Assembly (NCBI GenBank): GCA_001632435.1
Contig: KV423956.1
Span: forward strand, 60,865 to 124,864
Origin: Calocera cornea HHB12733
Taxonomy: Eukaryota > Basidiomycota > Dacrymycetes > Dacrymycetales > Dacrymycetaceae
Length of the DNA: 64,000 nt
Reading direction: 5' to 3'
Below the pieces are notes generated by a model. It saw only the letters and a program-made list of their open reading frames with translations. It did not search any database and was not told the origin of the DNA. Made by a program: the position numbers and the translations under genes. Positions 55,485-64,000 of the stretch are shown here, piece by piece; the first letter of the stretch is position 1; each line of letters opens with the position of its first letter.

Positions 55485-56818
55485 TCAACGACGAGCCTTG
55501 CTGCGTTTAGGCGGCGGTGGCTTGGCGCCCTCCTCCTCCCCATCGCTTTCGCTCTCATCCTCCGACTGCTCTGCTTCTTCGATCTCTTCTTCCCAATCCT
55601 CCTCATTCTCCTCCTCGTCAGCCCCATCGATGTCTGCATCACCTTCTTCAGCCTCGGCAGCATCTTCGGCGTCATCCCCATCTGCGTCCTCGCCAGTCTC
55701 CTTCTTCCGGGCAACATTGCGCTCCTGCTCCTCCCTCCTCTGTTTGCGAATCTTCTCACGCTCCTTGATCTCAGCATCCTGTGCCTTCCGCTCTGCAGGC
55801 GTTTTGTGTACTGCAGGCATCATCAGCACCGATTCATGATGGCGCAGGACATATACGCACCGAACTCATGGAAGATCACCCCTCCCTCTTTGCCCGGTAC
55901 GCCCTCAGTGATCTTAACCAGCTTGAGCTCCATCCTCGGCCCCACCTCTTCGAGCTTGACCGCCCTCTTCCTGTCACCCTGTAAGCTCCCTTCTCCCTTC
56001 ACGCTTCCCTCGCCCTTCATCGACTGCGGAAACTCGATCTCCTCCCCCTCACTACCTGCACTACTGGCGCTCTCGTACCCCTCCTCCCCGAGCAGCCAGT
56101 CCGCCACGTCCTTGACGTTCCCGAGATCCAGCCCCGGCCTGAGCACCTTCCTGACTCTCCGGCTGACACCATACGAGCGCACGGAGATGAGGTAGTGCCT
56201 CAGCTGGATCGTGTTCGTCTCCGCATTGTACGTAATGAGCACGACCCTCCGCGCCGCGGACGGCTTGAGCGTCAGAGGAGACAGTGGAGGGAACAAGCTC
56301 TGCAGCAGCTTGGCGACGAGCGAGTGCGGCGGCTGTACCGGGAACGCAGAGAGCACCATCAGCGGTGCCGTGCGGTACTCGATGCCCTCGCCGTGCGGCT
56401 TGCGCTTACTCATCCGGATGTCGGACATGGTCGAGTACCGCTCGATGCGGAATGTGGCGGTCGGGCCGGCGGGCGTGCGCACGATGCGGAGGTAGGGGGA
56501 CTTTTCGGTGAGCGTGAAGAGGAGGATGTGCGAGACTTTCAGTGCGGGAGCCAGGACGAGGTAGTCTTTTAGTTTGTTGCGGGTTCGTTCCTGCAGTACC
56601 TTTTAGTGAAGCTGCTGACATCTGCCTGTGCTTGTACGCACTCGTAACCGCGAAGCGGTATTGGGCTCCATGACCTTCCTCATATCCCTCACGAGGCTGC
56701 TGAGAGCGCTCCCGACTTGCCCATGCTTGATGATGAACGATTTTGGTGTCGAGCTATCTCCCTCGGTATCAGCAGCAGCTCCCTTGTTATGTGTGCGGTT
56801 CTTGCGTCGGCGAGCCAT
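55485..56818 (-). CDS. SSF1: Ribosome biogenesis Brix protein Ssf1/2 (Peter Pan)
   Basis: Starts MARRRKNRTHNKGAAADTEG at 56818. It reads KSFIIKHGQVGSALSSLVRD and MRKVMEPNTASRLRVRT, then after an intron NKLKDYLVLAPALKVSHILL and SPYLRIVRTPAGPTATFRIE, RYSTMSDIRMSKRKPHGEGI. Next are RVVLITYNAETNTIQLRHYL and ISVRSYGVSRRVRKVLRPGL, LVKITEGVPGKEGGVIFHEF. The last exon is VHKTPAERKAQDAEIKEREK and an acidic stretch ending KRSKARR. The VMEPxTASRL and FRIExYS...D signatures and C-terminal VHK-T are those of Ssf1/2, which binds pre-60S particles in the nucleolus at 27S pre-rRNA processing. Length about 420 residues, as expected. Confidence 0.93.
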
Positions 56819-57116
56819 AATGGATGGTACAGGCTGGTTGTAAGGGTACGGGCGAGGACAAGCAAAACAGCGAGGTCAGGGACCTGCAAAATTATGCATC
56901 GCCACACGGTTAGCGCCCATATGGGCGTGCGTGAACCCTGCCCGGAACGCCGACCGGAATGACCTCATCTGGCCTCGCCTGCCCCCGATAAGGCAGAACC
57001 AACCACTCGAAATCCGAAATGGTCGAGCGAGGCTCAGCACTGCGGGCTGGAAAGCACCCTCTCTTTCTCGGGCGGCCACAATGCTCATCCCCACGTCTCT
57101 TTCTAGATCGGCCACG

Positions 57117-58728
57117 ATGCTCATCCTCACCTCGAAAGTGTTCGACCCGGAGTTTACTGAGCCCGGGGCGTGCTTCCTGAAGGACCAGACGATCGTGGTG
57201 GACAAGGGCAGCGGTCTCGTCGCTTATGTGCGGAGTACCACGAATGATGATCTTGCGCTCTTGGCAAATCACGGGGAGGAAGAGGTGCTGGACCTTCGTG
57301 GGTTGACGGTGCTGCCGGGGTTCATTGACGCACATGTTCACTGTACGCCTTGCGCTTTCCAGCTTCAGTTGCAAATGTCTAACCGCGTCCGCAGTCTTCC
57401 TCCATCCCATGCACACCATCACATGGAATGACCAAGTCACCAAGCAGTCGGTGCCCGAGCGAGTCGTCCGCGCCGTCACGCACGCAAAGGCGACCATACT
57501 GGCCGGATTCACCACTGTCAGGTGTGCATCGTACTGTCCGGGCCTGGAAGTACACTGATGATCTGAGCAGAGATCTGGGAACTGAAGGCGCCGAGGACGC
57601 TGATCTTGCCGTTCGCAAAACAATTGCGCTCGGTCTGATCCCCGGGCCGAGGTACTTCTGCGTTACGCGGGCGATCGTCTCTACCGGCTCATACGGTGCG
57701 TGCTGATCGATCATATCAAGCGACCGTAGTTCACGCAAGGCCATCGTAGGTCCTAGATCTGAGCGCAATCCCAGCAAGAACGATGTTGATGGTGCTACCG
57801 GGGCGGACGCTGCTGACGGGCCGGATGAGTGTCGGAAAGCTGTCAGGCGACAGATTGGTGCAGGGGCGGATTGGATCAAGGTGCGAGCCGCTGGTTCAGT
57901 CTCACCCAGCCCGAGCTGACGCAACGCAGATTTACGCAGGTTCGTCATGTTATCCACCTTCAACTGATCTGTGCTGACTGCGGGAGTCAAGACAACACCT
58001 TCCGTTTCCACCTCGGACCCGTCGACCCCGTGAAGGGTGAAATGAACCTGCCCCTCTTCGCGGAGGATGAGGTATCCATGATGATCCAGACGGCGCACTC
58101 CCTAGGCGTCAAGATCACCGCGCACGCGTCGATGGCCCAGTCTATTAAGATGACCTCCCGCCTCGGGATTGACAGCGTCGAACACGGGCCGGAGGTGGAC
58201 CAAGCAGGGCTGGAGGCGATGGCCGCGGCCGGGGTGACCTGGGTACCTACTCTCTCAGCCTTCTACCTCACCTCACCGGCTAGGTGGCCGAAGCTCCAGG
58301 CTGCGTTTACCGCGGGGTTGAAGATCCCGGGGCTGAAAATCGCCGCTGGAGGAGATACGGGCGTGATGGCCCATGGGGAGAACGCGCTGGAGCTGCAGCT
58401 CATGTACGAGAACGGGATGCCCTGGCGGGATGTGCTCCGCGCTGCGACACTCGTCTCTGGCGAGCTGGTCGTGGGGATTGAGTATTCCGGCGCTGCCAAA
58501 GCCGAGAAGCTGAAGGAGCTGGTGGGCATCGCCAGGAGCGGGAAGGGCAAGAAGCTCGGGGACAATGCCCTGCCGCTCGGGCTGCTCAAGCCGGGGTATG
58601 CGGCGGATATTATTGCGCTGCAGGGGGATCTGGAGGGTGACTTTGTCAAGGCTATTCAGCCCGAGTCGGTGCGGTTTGTGATGAAGGGCGGGAAGGTGTT
58701 CAAGGAGGATGGCGAGGCTAAGTGTTAG
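57117..58728 (+). CDS. Metal-dependent amidohydrolase (Xaa-Pro dipeptidase/imidazolonepropionase-like)
   Basis: Starts MLILTSKVFDPEFTEPGACF at 57117; in-frame Met at 57081 is an alternative. Then LDLRGLTVLPGFIDAHVH (first metal motif HxH), and across an intron PMHTITWNDQVTKQSVPERV, ATILAGFTTV, RDLGTEGAEDADLAVRKTIA, PGPRYFCVTRAIVSTGSYG. A middle stretch with a short exon GADWIKIYA and DCGSQDNTFRFHLGPVDPVK follows, then VKITAHASMAQSIKMTSRLG and IDSVEHGPEVDQAGLEAMAA (third and fourth His) and LKIAAGGDTGVMAHGENALE (Asp). It ends PLGLLKPGYAADIIALQGDL and VMKGGKVFKEDGEAKC, TAG at 58726-58728. All metal ligands are in place. The family hydrolyses prolyl dipeptides or other amides; the substrate cannot be assigned. 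About 440 residues. Confidence 0.85.
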
Positions 58729-59121
58729 TGGAGTGGGTTTGTAGCATGCGGTTGATGGGAAACACCAAAATAGATAGCATTTGAAGAAGAAGAAGCACTG
58801 TGTGCTTCCCATACGGTATCCCAGGTGGACGTGAGAGAACGATGTCATGTTCCCACCGAGCTTCCGGTTTAGGATGATTCCGGTCAAAAGTTGTTTCCCC
58901 GCAGCTGCCATAAGGAGCATGGGAAGCTCAGAAGCCCTTCTCCCCACATCTTTCTCTCATTCATCGTCGGACCGACACAGAGCTCACGTTGGCACTCTGG
59001 CGCTCCGCGTGACCAGCCTGGACAGCACGACATTCAGATCGTCCGGTTTCGCCTGCTTCTGGAGATTGGTATGATGGTATAAAGCGGGGTGAGGTGCGGA
59101 CGAAGAGATGCTGGCATATGC
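58729..59121. other. Spacer between amidohydrolase and carboxylesterase
   Basis: 3' flank of one gene and promoter of the next on the same strand. No gene seen. Confidence 0.4.
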
Positions 59122-61503
59122 ATGGTGATGATGATCATGATGGTGCATCTTGCCGGTTGGGCGGTCGTCCTCGCAGGGTTGGTGCGCGCGGCGCCTTCGC
59201 CTGCCTTGCTGGGCAGCGACTTGACACTCCTGTTCCAGAATGACCTCAACTGTGAGCACTGTAGTCAGTTTGCATGACCGAAGCTGACAGTCAGACCAGG
59301 GACAGAGTTCTCCCAGCACCAATCGGCCATCCTACTCTCAACGGCAGTCAACAGCAGCGCGGCCGCCTCGGCCTGCTCATCGCTCAACGAGCAGCTCCTC
59401 TCGCCCAGCGCGCCGAACTTCAGCACCGACCTAACGCACCAGCTCGCCTACCTCTCCTACACAGGCCAGCACCCCTTCTTGCAGCGGTACTGGGTCGCGC
59501 CTGCCTCTAGCGGGCAGTGTCAGGCCGTCGGCCCGTTCGGGACGCTCCTCGCTGCTGACTGTACTGAGCGGCTGCCGGCGCTGTGTGCGCAGAGCGCAGG
59601 ATGGGTGGCTACCGGGAATGGGTCGGTCCCGGGTGAGTGGGAGATCAATCCGCCGCTGGATAGCAAGTACGAGGTGGGCGTGCAGAGCGGGAACTTGAGC
59701 TTTACAGGGTACGTCTAATGGATTTCTAACCGTACCCAGCTGGGACTGACCAGAGCACAGTACTCGTGACCAGCTGTCATTCCGCTTCCTCGGCGTACCA
59801 TACGCCAACCCTCCAGTGCGATTCGAGTACTCGACGGTCTACACCGGCCCGAGCGCGATCAACGCGACCTCCTACCAATCGCAATGCACGCAAGTGGGTG
59901 GCATGGGCAACGGGAGCGAGAACTGTCTCTTCCTCAACATCTGGACGCCCTACTTGCCCGCTTCTTCCCAGCCGGCGACGAGCACGCTCAAACCCGTTTT
60001 AGTCTGGATTCATGGCGGCGCTTTCCTCAACGGCATGTCTTCTGATCCCACATTTGACGGCGGTGCGCTCGCCTCCCGCGGCGACGTCGTGGTCATCACG
60101 ATCAATTACCGACTGTCGACACTCGGGTTCTTCTCCCTACCAGATGGGAAGACGAACGGTTCGTACGGCATTTCTGACGCGGTGACGGCGCTCCAGTGGG
60201 TGCAGCAGTATATCTCGGCATTTGGAGGCGACCCGGCTCGAGTCACGATCAGCGGACAGAGTGCGGGCGCAGCAAGCGTACGGTTGCTGCTCGGTAGTCC
60301 GCCTGCAATCGGTCTCTTCGCAGGGGCAATCTTGCAGAGTGATCCTGTTGGTACGGGACAATCTGCGCCGTGGACGTACTACAGCACTATAGAGCAAGAA
60401 TTCAACACGTCGACGAAGGGGATCCTGGAGCTCACAGGGTGCAATGCCACGAGCGACGTGACGCAGCAGCTGAGCTGCGTCAAGGCGTACGACCCGCTCC
60501 AGCTCGTTGGCCTCAGCACGGTTGCCAAGTGCGTGCTCACTTTTGTTCTTGGCCAACATCTTGGCACTGACAAACAGACAGCGCGCCCGTTGTGGACGGT
60601 ACCTATGTTACGACGACAGAGCTGCCGCTGACTGGTACGGGCCCGCTGGCGAACGTGAACGTCATGATCGGAAACATGAGGGATGATGGGGCTGCGCTCA
60701 TTGCGTATCCCTCGGAGGGAGAGAGCCTGCTGGATAGCGCCATATCGGCCACGGGGTACGCGGCTTGGTGGAAGATTATCCGGCTGGTCGCTGACAGCTG
60801 GTTAGGTACACCAACTTTTCGGTGCAGAGCATCCTCTCCACCGGCCTGTTCCCCGTGCCGAGAGGTAGTAACAGCACGCTCGACGTCTTCAACGCCACCG
60901 CACGCATGGCGACCGACACGACGTTCCGATGCCTTTCGGAGGCGACAGCCACGTCGGCTCTGAACCACAGCCTGTTCAAGAGCCTGTGGTACTATCAATT
61001 TGAGCGGAGCTATCAACTGAATTGGTGGAGCCCCAACTTTCCTGTTTGCACTCCGCCGGTCACCGCACAGTTCCCGTTTGGCGATCCGAGTCAGGAGTAT
61101 TTTCAGTGAGTTGTTGTCCCATAATACGAGTCTACGACTGCGCTTATTGGATACTTAACGACTGCACAGTTGCCATTCGGGCGACCTTTACCTCGTATTC
61201 GGCTCGCTGAACCGCGCTGCTCTTCCCTACCGAGACTCTAACGACCTGCCCTTCGCGCAAGCCGTACTCGACCGCTGGTCCTCTTTCATCCGAACCTACA
61301 ATCCCAATCCGAACCCTGCATACTTGACGGTGCGCGGGTACACCAACACGTACAACAAGCTCGTGCAGGAGGGGACGTGGAAGCCTGTGGGCGCTGCGGA
61401 GGGGAAGGAGATTAGGGTGCTGAGTGTGCCGGAGGGGACAAAGCCGTGGCAGGAGGTGCAGCAGTGCCAGGCGATGAACTTGGGCTTGTCTACTTTTGGA
61501 TAG
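59122..61503 (+). CDS. Secreted type-B carboxylesterase/lipase
   Basis: Starts MVMMIMMVHLAGWAVVLAGL at 59122. The signal peptide ends about RAAPSPA. Exon 2 continues TEFSQHQSAILLSTAVNSSA, QHPFLQRYWVAPASSGQCQA and WEINPPLDSKYEVGVQSGNL. Then come TRDQLSFRFLGVPYANPPVR, ENCLFLNIWTPYLP (the type-B EDCL-like signature), LVWIHGGAFLNGMSSDP (oxyanion hole) and FGGDPARVTISGQSAGAASV (nucleophile Ser). Later exons are VVDGTYVTTTELPL, YTNFSVQSILSTGLFPVPRG and CHSGDLYLVFGSLNRAALPY (catalytic His), ending CQAMNLGLSTFG. Eight or more Asn-x-Ser/Thr sites suggest secretion with glycosylation. Compared with classical family members it has an N-terminal extension of about 130 residues with several Cys. The substrate is unknown; broad esterase activity is likely. 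Confidence 0.85.
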
Positions 61504-61837
61504 ACTTCTCTGAGAAAATGAATGATAATTCTCGTGTTTGGAAGTTGGAAAGACAACTTCGACCCCACAAAAACTCCCGCAGGTGTCATTCAGAAGGTGT
61601 AAAGGACTGAACGGCGAAACTTGCAAAGGACAAACATGGCAGTAGCTACGTTTGGCAGCGACTGTCGCCCGCAGGGTGGTTGTTCCGAAGCCGGCCCCGT
61701 CCCCTCGGAGGTACGCGTCAAAAGGCTCCGTGCTTCTTTCTTAGTGGCGGTGCAATAGCTTGCGCGTTCCCCGTTTGTGTGCGCCTCCTCGCACGGGCTC
61801 ACCGCACTTACGTCCTCTTTTCCAGACCACCGCAAAA
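61504..61837. promoter_or_regulatory. Spacer and promoter of the proteasome gene
   Basis: 334 bp between two plus-strand genes. It includes GGTGGTTG near 61676, loosely like the GGTGGCAAA proteasome box, but I would not call a site. Confidence 0.3.
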
Positions 61838-62949
61838 ATGGATCATTTCCCTCTCTCTTGGGGTCGCCCCGTAAGCTGAAGGAGCTGAGCTGAAGGAGAT
61901 GTACTGACAATTGCTCAGCGCAATGAGGCCGTTGACCTGTACTCGACTTATCCTATTCACGAGCGCCAGAGGCACGGGCAGCAGCATGACGCGTTCGCAG
62001 AGGGAGTGCAGCGCACCCAGTACGTGCCCTTACTACCTGTTCTCCTTTTAGCGCCGCTCACAATGGATCCAGACAGCCATTAGTAACCGGTACCTCCGTT
62101 CTGGCCCTCAAGTACAAGGACGGCATCATGATGGCTGCCGATTGCCTTGGTACGCCGGTTCATTCACGATCAGCGCATACATGCTGATGACAGCCGTATG
62201 CAGCTTCGTATGGCTCCCTTGCGCGGTTCAAGGATATCACCCGTCTGCATGCTGTTGGACAGTACACGCTCATCGGCGCTGGTGGGGACATGTCCGACTT
62301 CCAGTACCTGCAGCATCTGCTGAATGACCTCATGTGCGTATTGTTCCCTCCCCCCCTTCCCCAGCGAAGGCGTTGGCTGACATTGTCGAAGGATCGACGA
62401 ATACACCTCTGACGACGGGCACAAGCTCGGTCCGGACGAGATCTACCACTACCTCTCCCAGGTCATGTACGCGCGGCGGACCAAGATGAACCCTCTGTGG
62501 AATACGATGCTCGTGGGCGGGTTCAAGGATGGGCAGTCGTACGTGCCATCTATCCTCGCATAATTATTGCGCTAACATCCCTTCAGGTTCATGGGTTACG
62601 TGGATCTGCTCGGGACAACCTACACCGCCTCGACGCTCGCCTCAGGGTACGGTGCATACATCGCCCAGCCGCTGCTGCGGAAGGCCGTGGAGGGCCGCGA
62701 GACCACCCTCACGGAGGAGCAGGCACGGGCGATCATCCAGGAGTGCATGAAGGTGCTGTTCTACCGTGATGCGCGGTCGCTGAACAAGGTACGCGAATAC
62801 TCTCTTGCCTATTTCATGCCGCGACTCATGCGCAATAGTACCAAATCGCGACCGTGACAGAACGCGGCGTTGAGATTGGTGATGCCATCTCTTCCGACAC
62901 GGAGTGGGCCTTCGCGGAGAAGATTGCCGGCTACGGGGGGCAGCCATAG
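61838..62949 (+). CDS. PRE4: 20S proteasome beta7 subunit (Pre4/PSMB4)
   Basis: Exon 1 is MDHFPLSWGRP (ATG at 61838), with an intron to RNEAVDLYSTYPIHERQRHG. Exons continue QPLVTGTSVLALKYKDGIMM and AADCL, then ASYGSLARFKDITRLHAVGQ, YTLIGAGGDMSDFQYLQHLL, IDEYTSDDGHKLGPDEIYHY, YARRTKMNPLWNTMLVGGFK. Then FMGYVDLLGTTYTASTLASG, YGAYIAQPLLRKAVEGRETT, KVLFYRDARSLNK and YQIATVTERGVEIGDAISSD, ending AGYGGQP. The RRxKMNPLWNTM and YGAYxAQPLLR motifs are specific to beta7. The subunit is processed but not proteolytically active and helps close the 20S rings. Length about 260 residues, as usual; seven short exons. Confidence 0.94.
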
Positions 62950-63123
62950 TGATGATGATGATGCTGGTGCCATTGCATGATATGATTAAGTGAGGTGGAG
63001 ATTGTGTAGACAGAATATACAATGTGCTACCGAGATGCAACGCGCGTACACGTGATGCCCAATGCCAAACATGAGGAAGATGAATAACCACCACAAACAT
63101 TTACAACGCTGGAGAGTCTACGA

Positions 63124-64000
63124 TCATCCAGTTGCTGCCTTCTTAGCCGCCGGAGGAACAGACACCGTCGCTGCCCCTTGGCCCGGTTTGTTGCTCGGCT
63201 TGGTCGGCTTGTCTTGGTGAGGCGGCTTGCTCTTCGCGAAACGCTTCTGCGAATCCTCTCTTGACGACTCTTGCTGGTCGGCCCTCTTCACATATGACTT
63301 CTTCTCGTACGGCTTCTTTTCATACGGCTTCATCACATACTGCTTCTTCACGTACGGACCACGCTCCTGCGAACCTGGGTCTGACGGCTCTTCCCGGTTG
63401 GCCTTCTTGATATATGGTTTTTTGATATGCGGTCGCTTCACGTACGGCTTCGGCTGCCCCTGCTCCGATGATTCGTCAGTCTCCTCCTCGACGGCCTCGG
63501 CATCTTCCTCAGACATCTCGACCTCCGCGTCTTTCTCTTGCCCAGCGTCGGACGTCGGGATCTTGCCAGTCTTATGGAGAGCGTCCTCGTCCTCCTCCGT
63601 CAACGGCGCCTCCTCCTCACTCTCCTCCTGATATCGCTGCAGGGTCGCTTCGGTGATCTCAGCCTTGGCAAGTGCCGCCTTGCGCTCCTCGGTCTCTTCG
63701 ATGGGAATGCCGTACTCGTCCATCAGACCGATCGTGCAGATGTTGCTCCCTTCCATCCCCTTCCAGATCCGGATCTGCTCCTCAACGCGCGGCTGCCATT
63801 CTCCAAAAAGAACGGGGATCTTGCCCTGGTACTCCCACTGCAGGCCCTCGCCGTTGATCGTGCGGCCCAGGTCTTTCGGTGTCAACCGGAGGCCAACGAA
63901 TCCACCGCGATGACCTTGCAAACGGAGGGAAGTGTCCATGCAGAGGCCGCGCATGCGAGTGAGCCTCATCTCCCGCATGCGAGAGGCGAAGGACGAGGCG
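63124..64000 (-). CDS. Unrecognised lysine/tyrosine-repeat protein, 5' end outside window
   Basis: The frame is open from the window edge (ASSFASRMREMRLTRMRGLC) to TGA at 63124. Residues 1-100 look folded: TSLRLQGHRGGFVGLRLTPK, DLGRTINGEGLQWEYQGKIP, VLFGEWQPRVEEQIRIWKGM, ICTIGLMDEYGIPIEETEER. An acidic linker follows. The C-terminal half holds about nine copies of a KKPY-like unit (PYVKRPHIKKPYIKK, PYVKKQYVMKPYEK, KPYEKKSYVKR). The Met at 63978 could be the start, but the frame stays open upstream to the edge. I do not recognise the family. The basic repeat suggests nucleic-acid or ribosome contact. Confidence 0.55.
   Translation of the reverse strand, partial: ASSFASRMREMRLTRMRGLCMDTSLRLQGHRGGFVGLRLTPKDLGRTINGEGLQWEYQGKIPVLFGEWQPRVEEQIRIWKGMEGSNICTIGLMDEYGIPIEETEERKAALAKAEITEATLQRYQEESEEEAPLTEEDEDALHKTGKIPTSDAGQEKDAEVEMSEEDAEAVEEETDESSEQGQPKPYVKRPHIKKPYIKKANREEPSDPGSQERGPYVKKQYVMKPYEKKPYEKKSYVKRADQQESSREDSQKRFAKSKPPHQDKPTKPSNKPGQGAATVSVPPAAKKAATG

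Noticed and set aside
1..64000. CRISPR arrays, tRNA and rRNA genes
   Set aside because: No regularly spaced direct repeats of the right size, and no cloverleaf or rRNA signature found by eye; a tRNAscan or Infernal run would decide.

Overview
The window is nuclear DNA of a filamentous basidiomycete, most likely an Agaricomycete. Genes are tightly packed, broken by many 45-70 nt GT..AG introns and placed on both strands. Several families are typical of mushroom-forming fungi: short F-box/LRR proteins, degenerate fungal kinase-like genes, alpha-kinases, and a Zn2Cys6 factor with a long proline-rich N-terminus. There is no sign of a plasmid, virus or organelle genome.

Layout. 1-1290: 3' part of an F-box gene. 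2.7-6.8 and 14.2-14.6 kb: accessory region with an unrecognised gene and two tandem fungal kinase-like genes, both damaged. 6902-14183: a complete 7282-bp DNA transposon inserted in the second kinase-like gene. 14.9-24 kb: aldehyde dehydrogenase, a divergent POT-family peptide transporter, a Zn2Cys6 factor, and an LCHN/DENND11-like protein. 24.6-32.1 kb: a single-pass membrane protein, an ACC-synthase-like aminotransferase, GPN1 GTPase, prefoldin subunit 5 and the KEOPS kinase Bud32. 32.5-42 kb: a disordered unknown protein, a large PP2C phosphatase and a compact PI-specific phospholipase C. 43.8-49.8 kb: the MAGE-domain protein Nse3, a small membrane protein and two tandem Eme1-like Mus81-partner genes. 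49.9-64 kb: a Rua1-like regulator, Kel3-like kelch protein, Brix protein Ssf1/2, an amidohydrolase, a secreted type-B carboxylesterase, proteasome beta7 (Pre4) and a lysine-rich unknown cut by the window edge.

The most unusual object is the transposon. It has 23-bp perfect terminal inverted repeats and a 6-bp target-site duplication (CAAAAC). It carries three spliced genes: an apparently intact DDE integrase (plus strand), an alpha-kinase (minus, head to head with the integrase), and an unknown protein of about 480 residues (minus). Its interior, but not its terminal ~190 and ~160 bp, is filled with about 70 copies of ACTGGT/ACCAGT, in introns, exons and spacers alike, where about 3-4 would be expected by chance. 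The copies often sit in inverted pairs, and the enrichment does not extend outside the element. A transposon with a kinase gene as possible cargo and a short motif spread through its whole length is the best candidate here for an undescribed system.

The remaining genes are mostly housekeeping. Several divergent pairs share short promoters (aldehyde dehydrogenase/transporter; GPN1/prefoldin 5; Nse3/small membrane protein). Gene models were assembled by hand from reading frames and splice sites, so exon edges are approximate unless stated.
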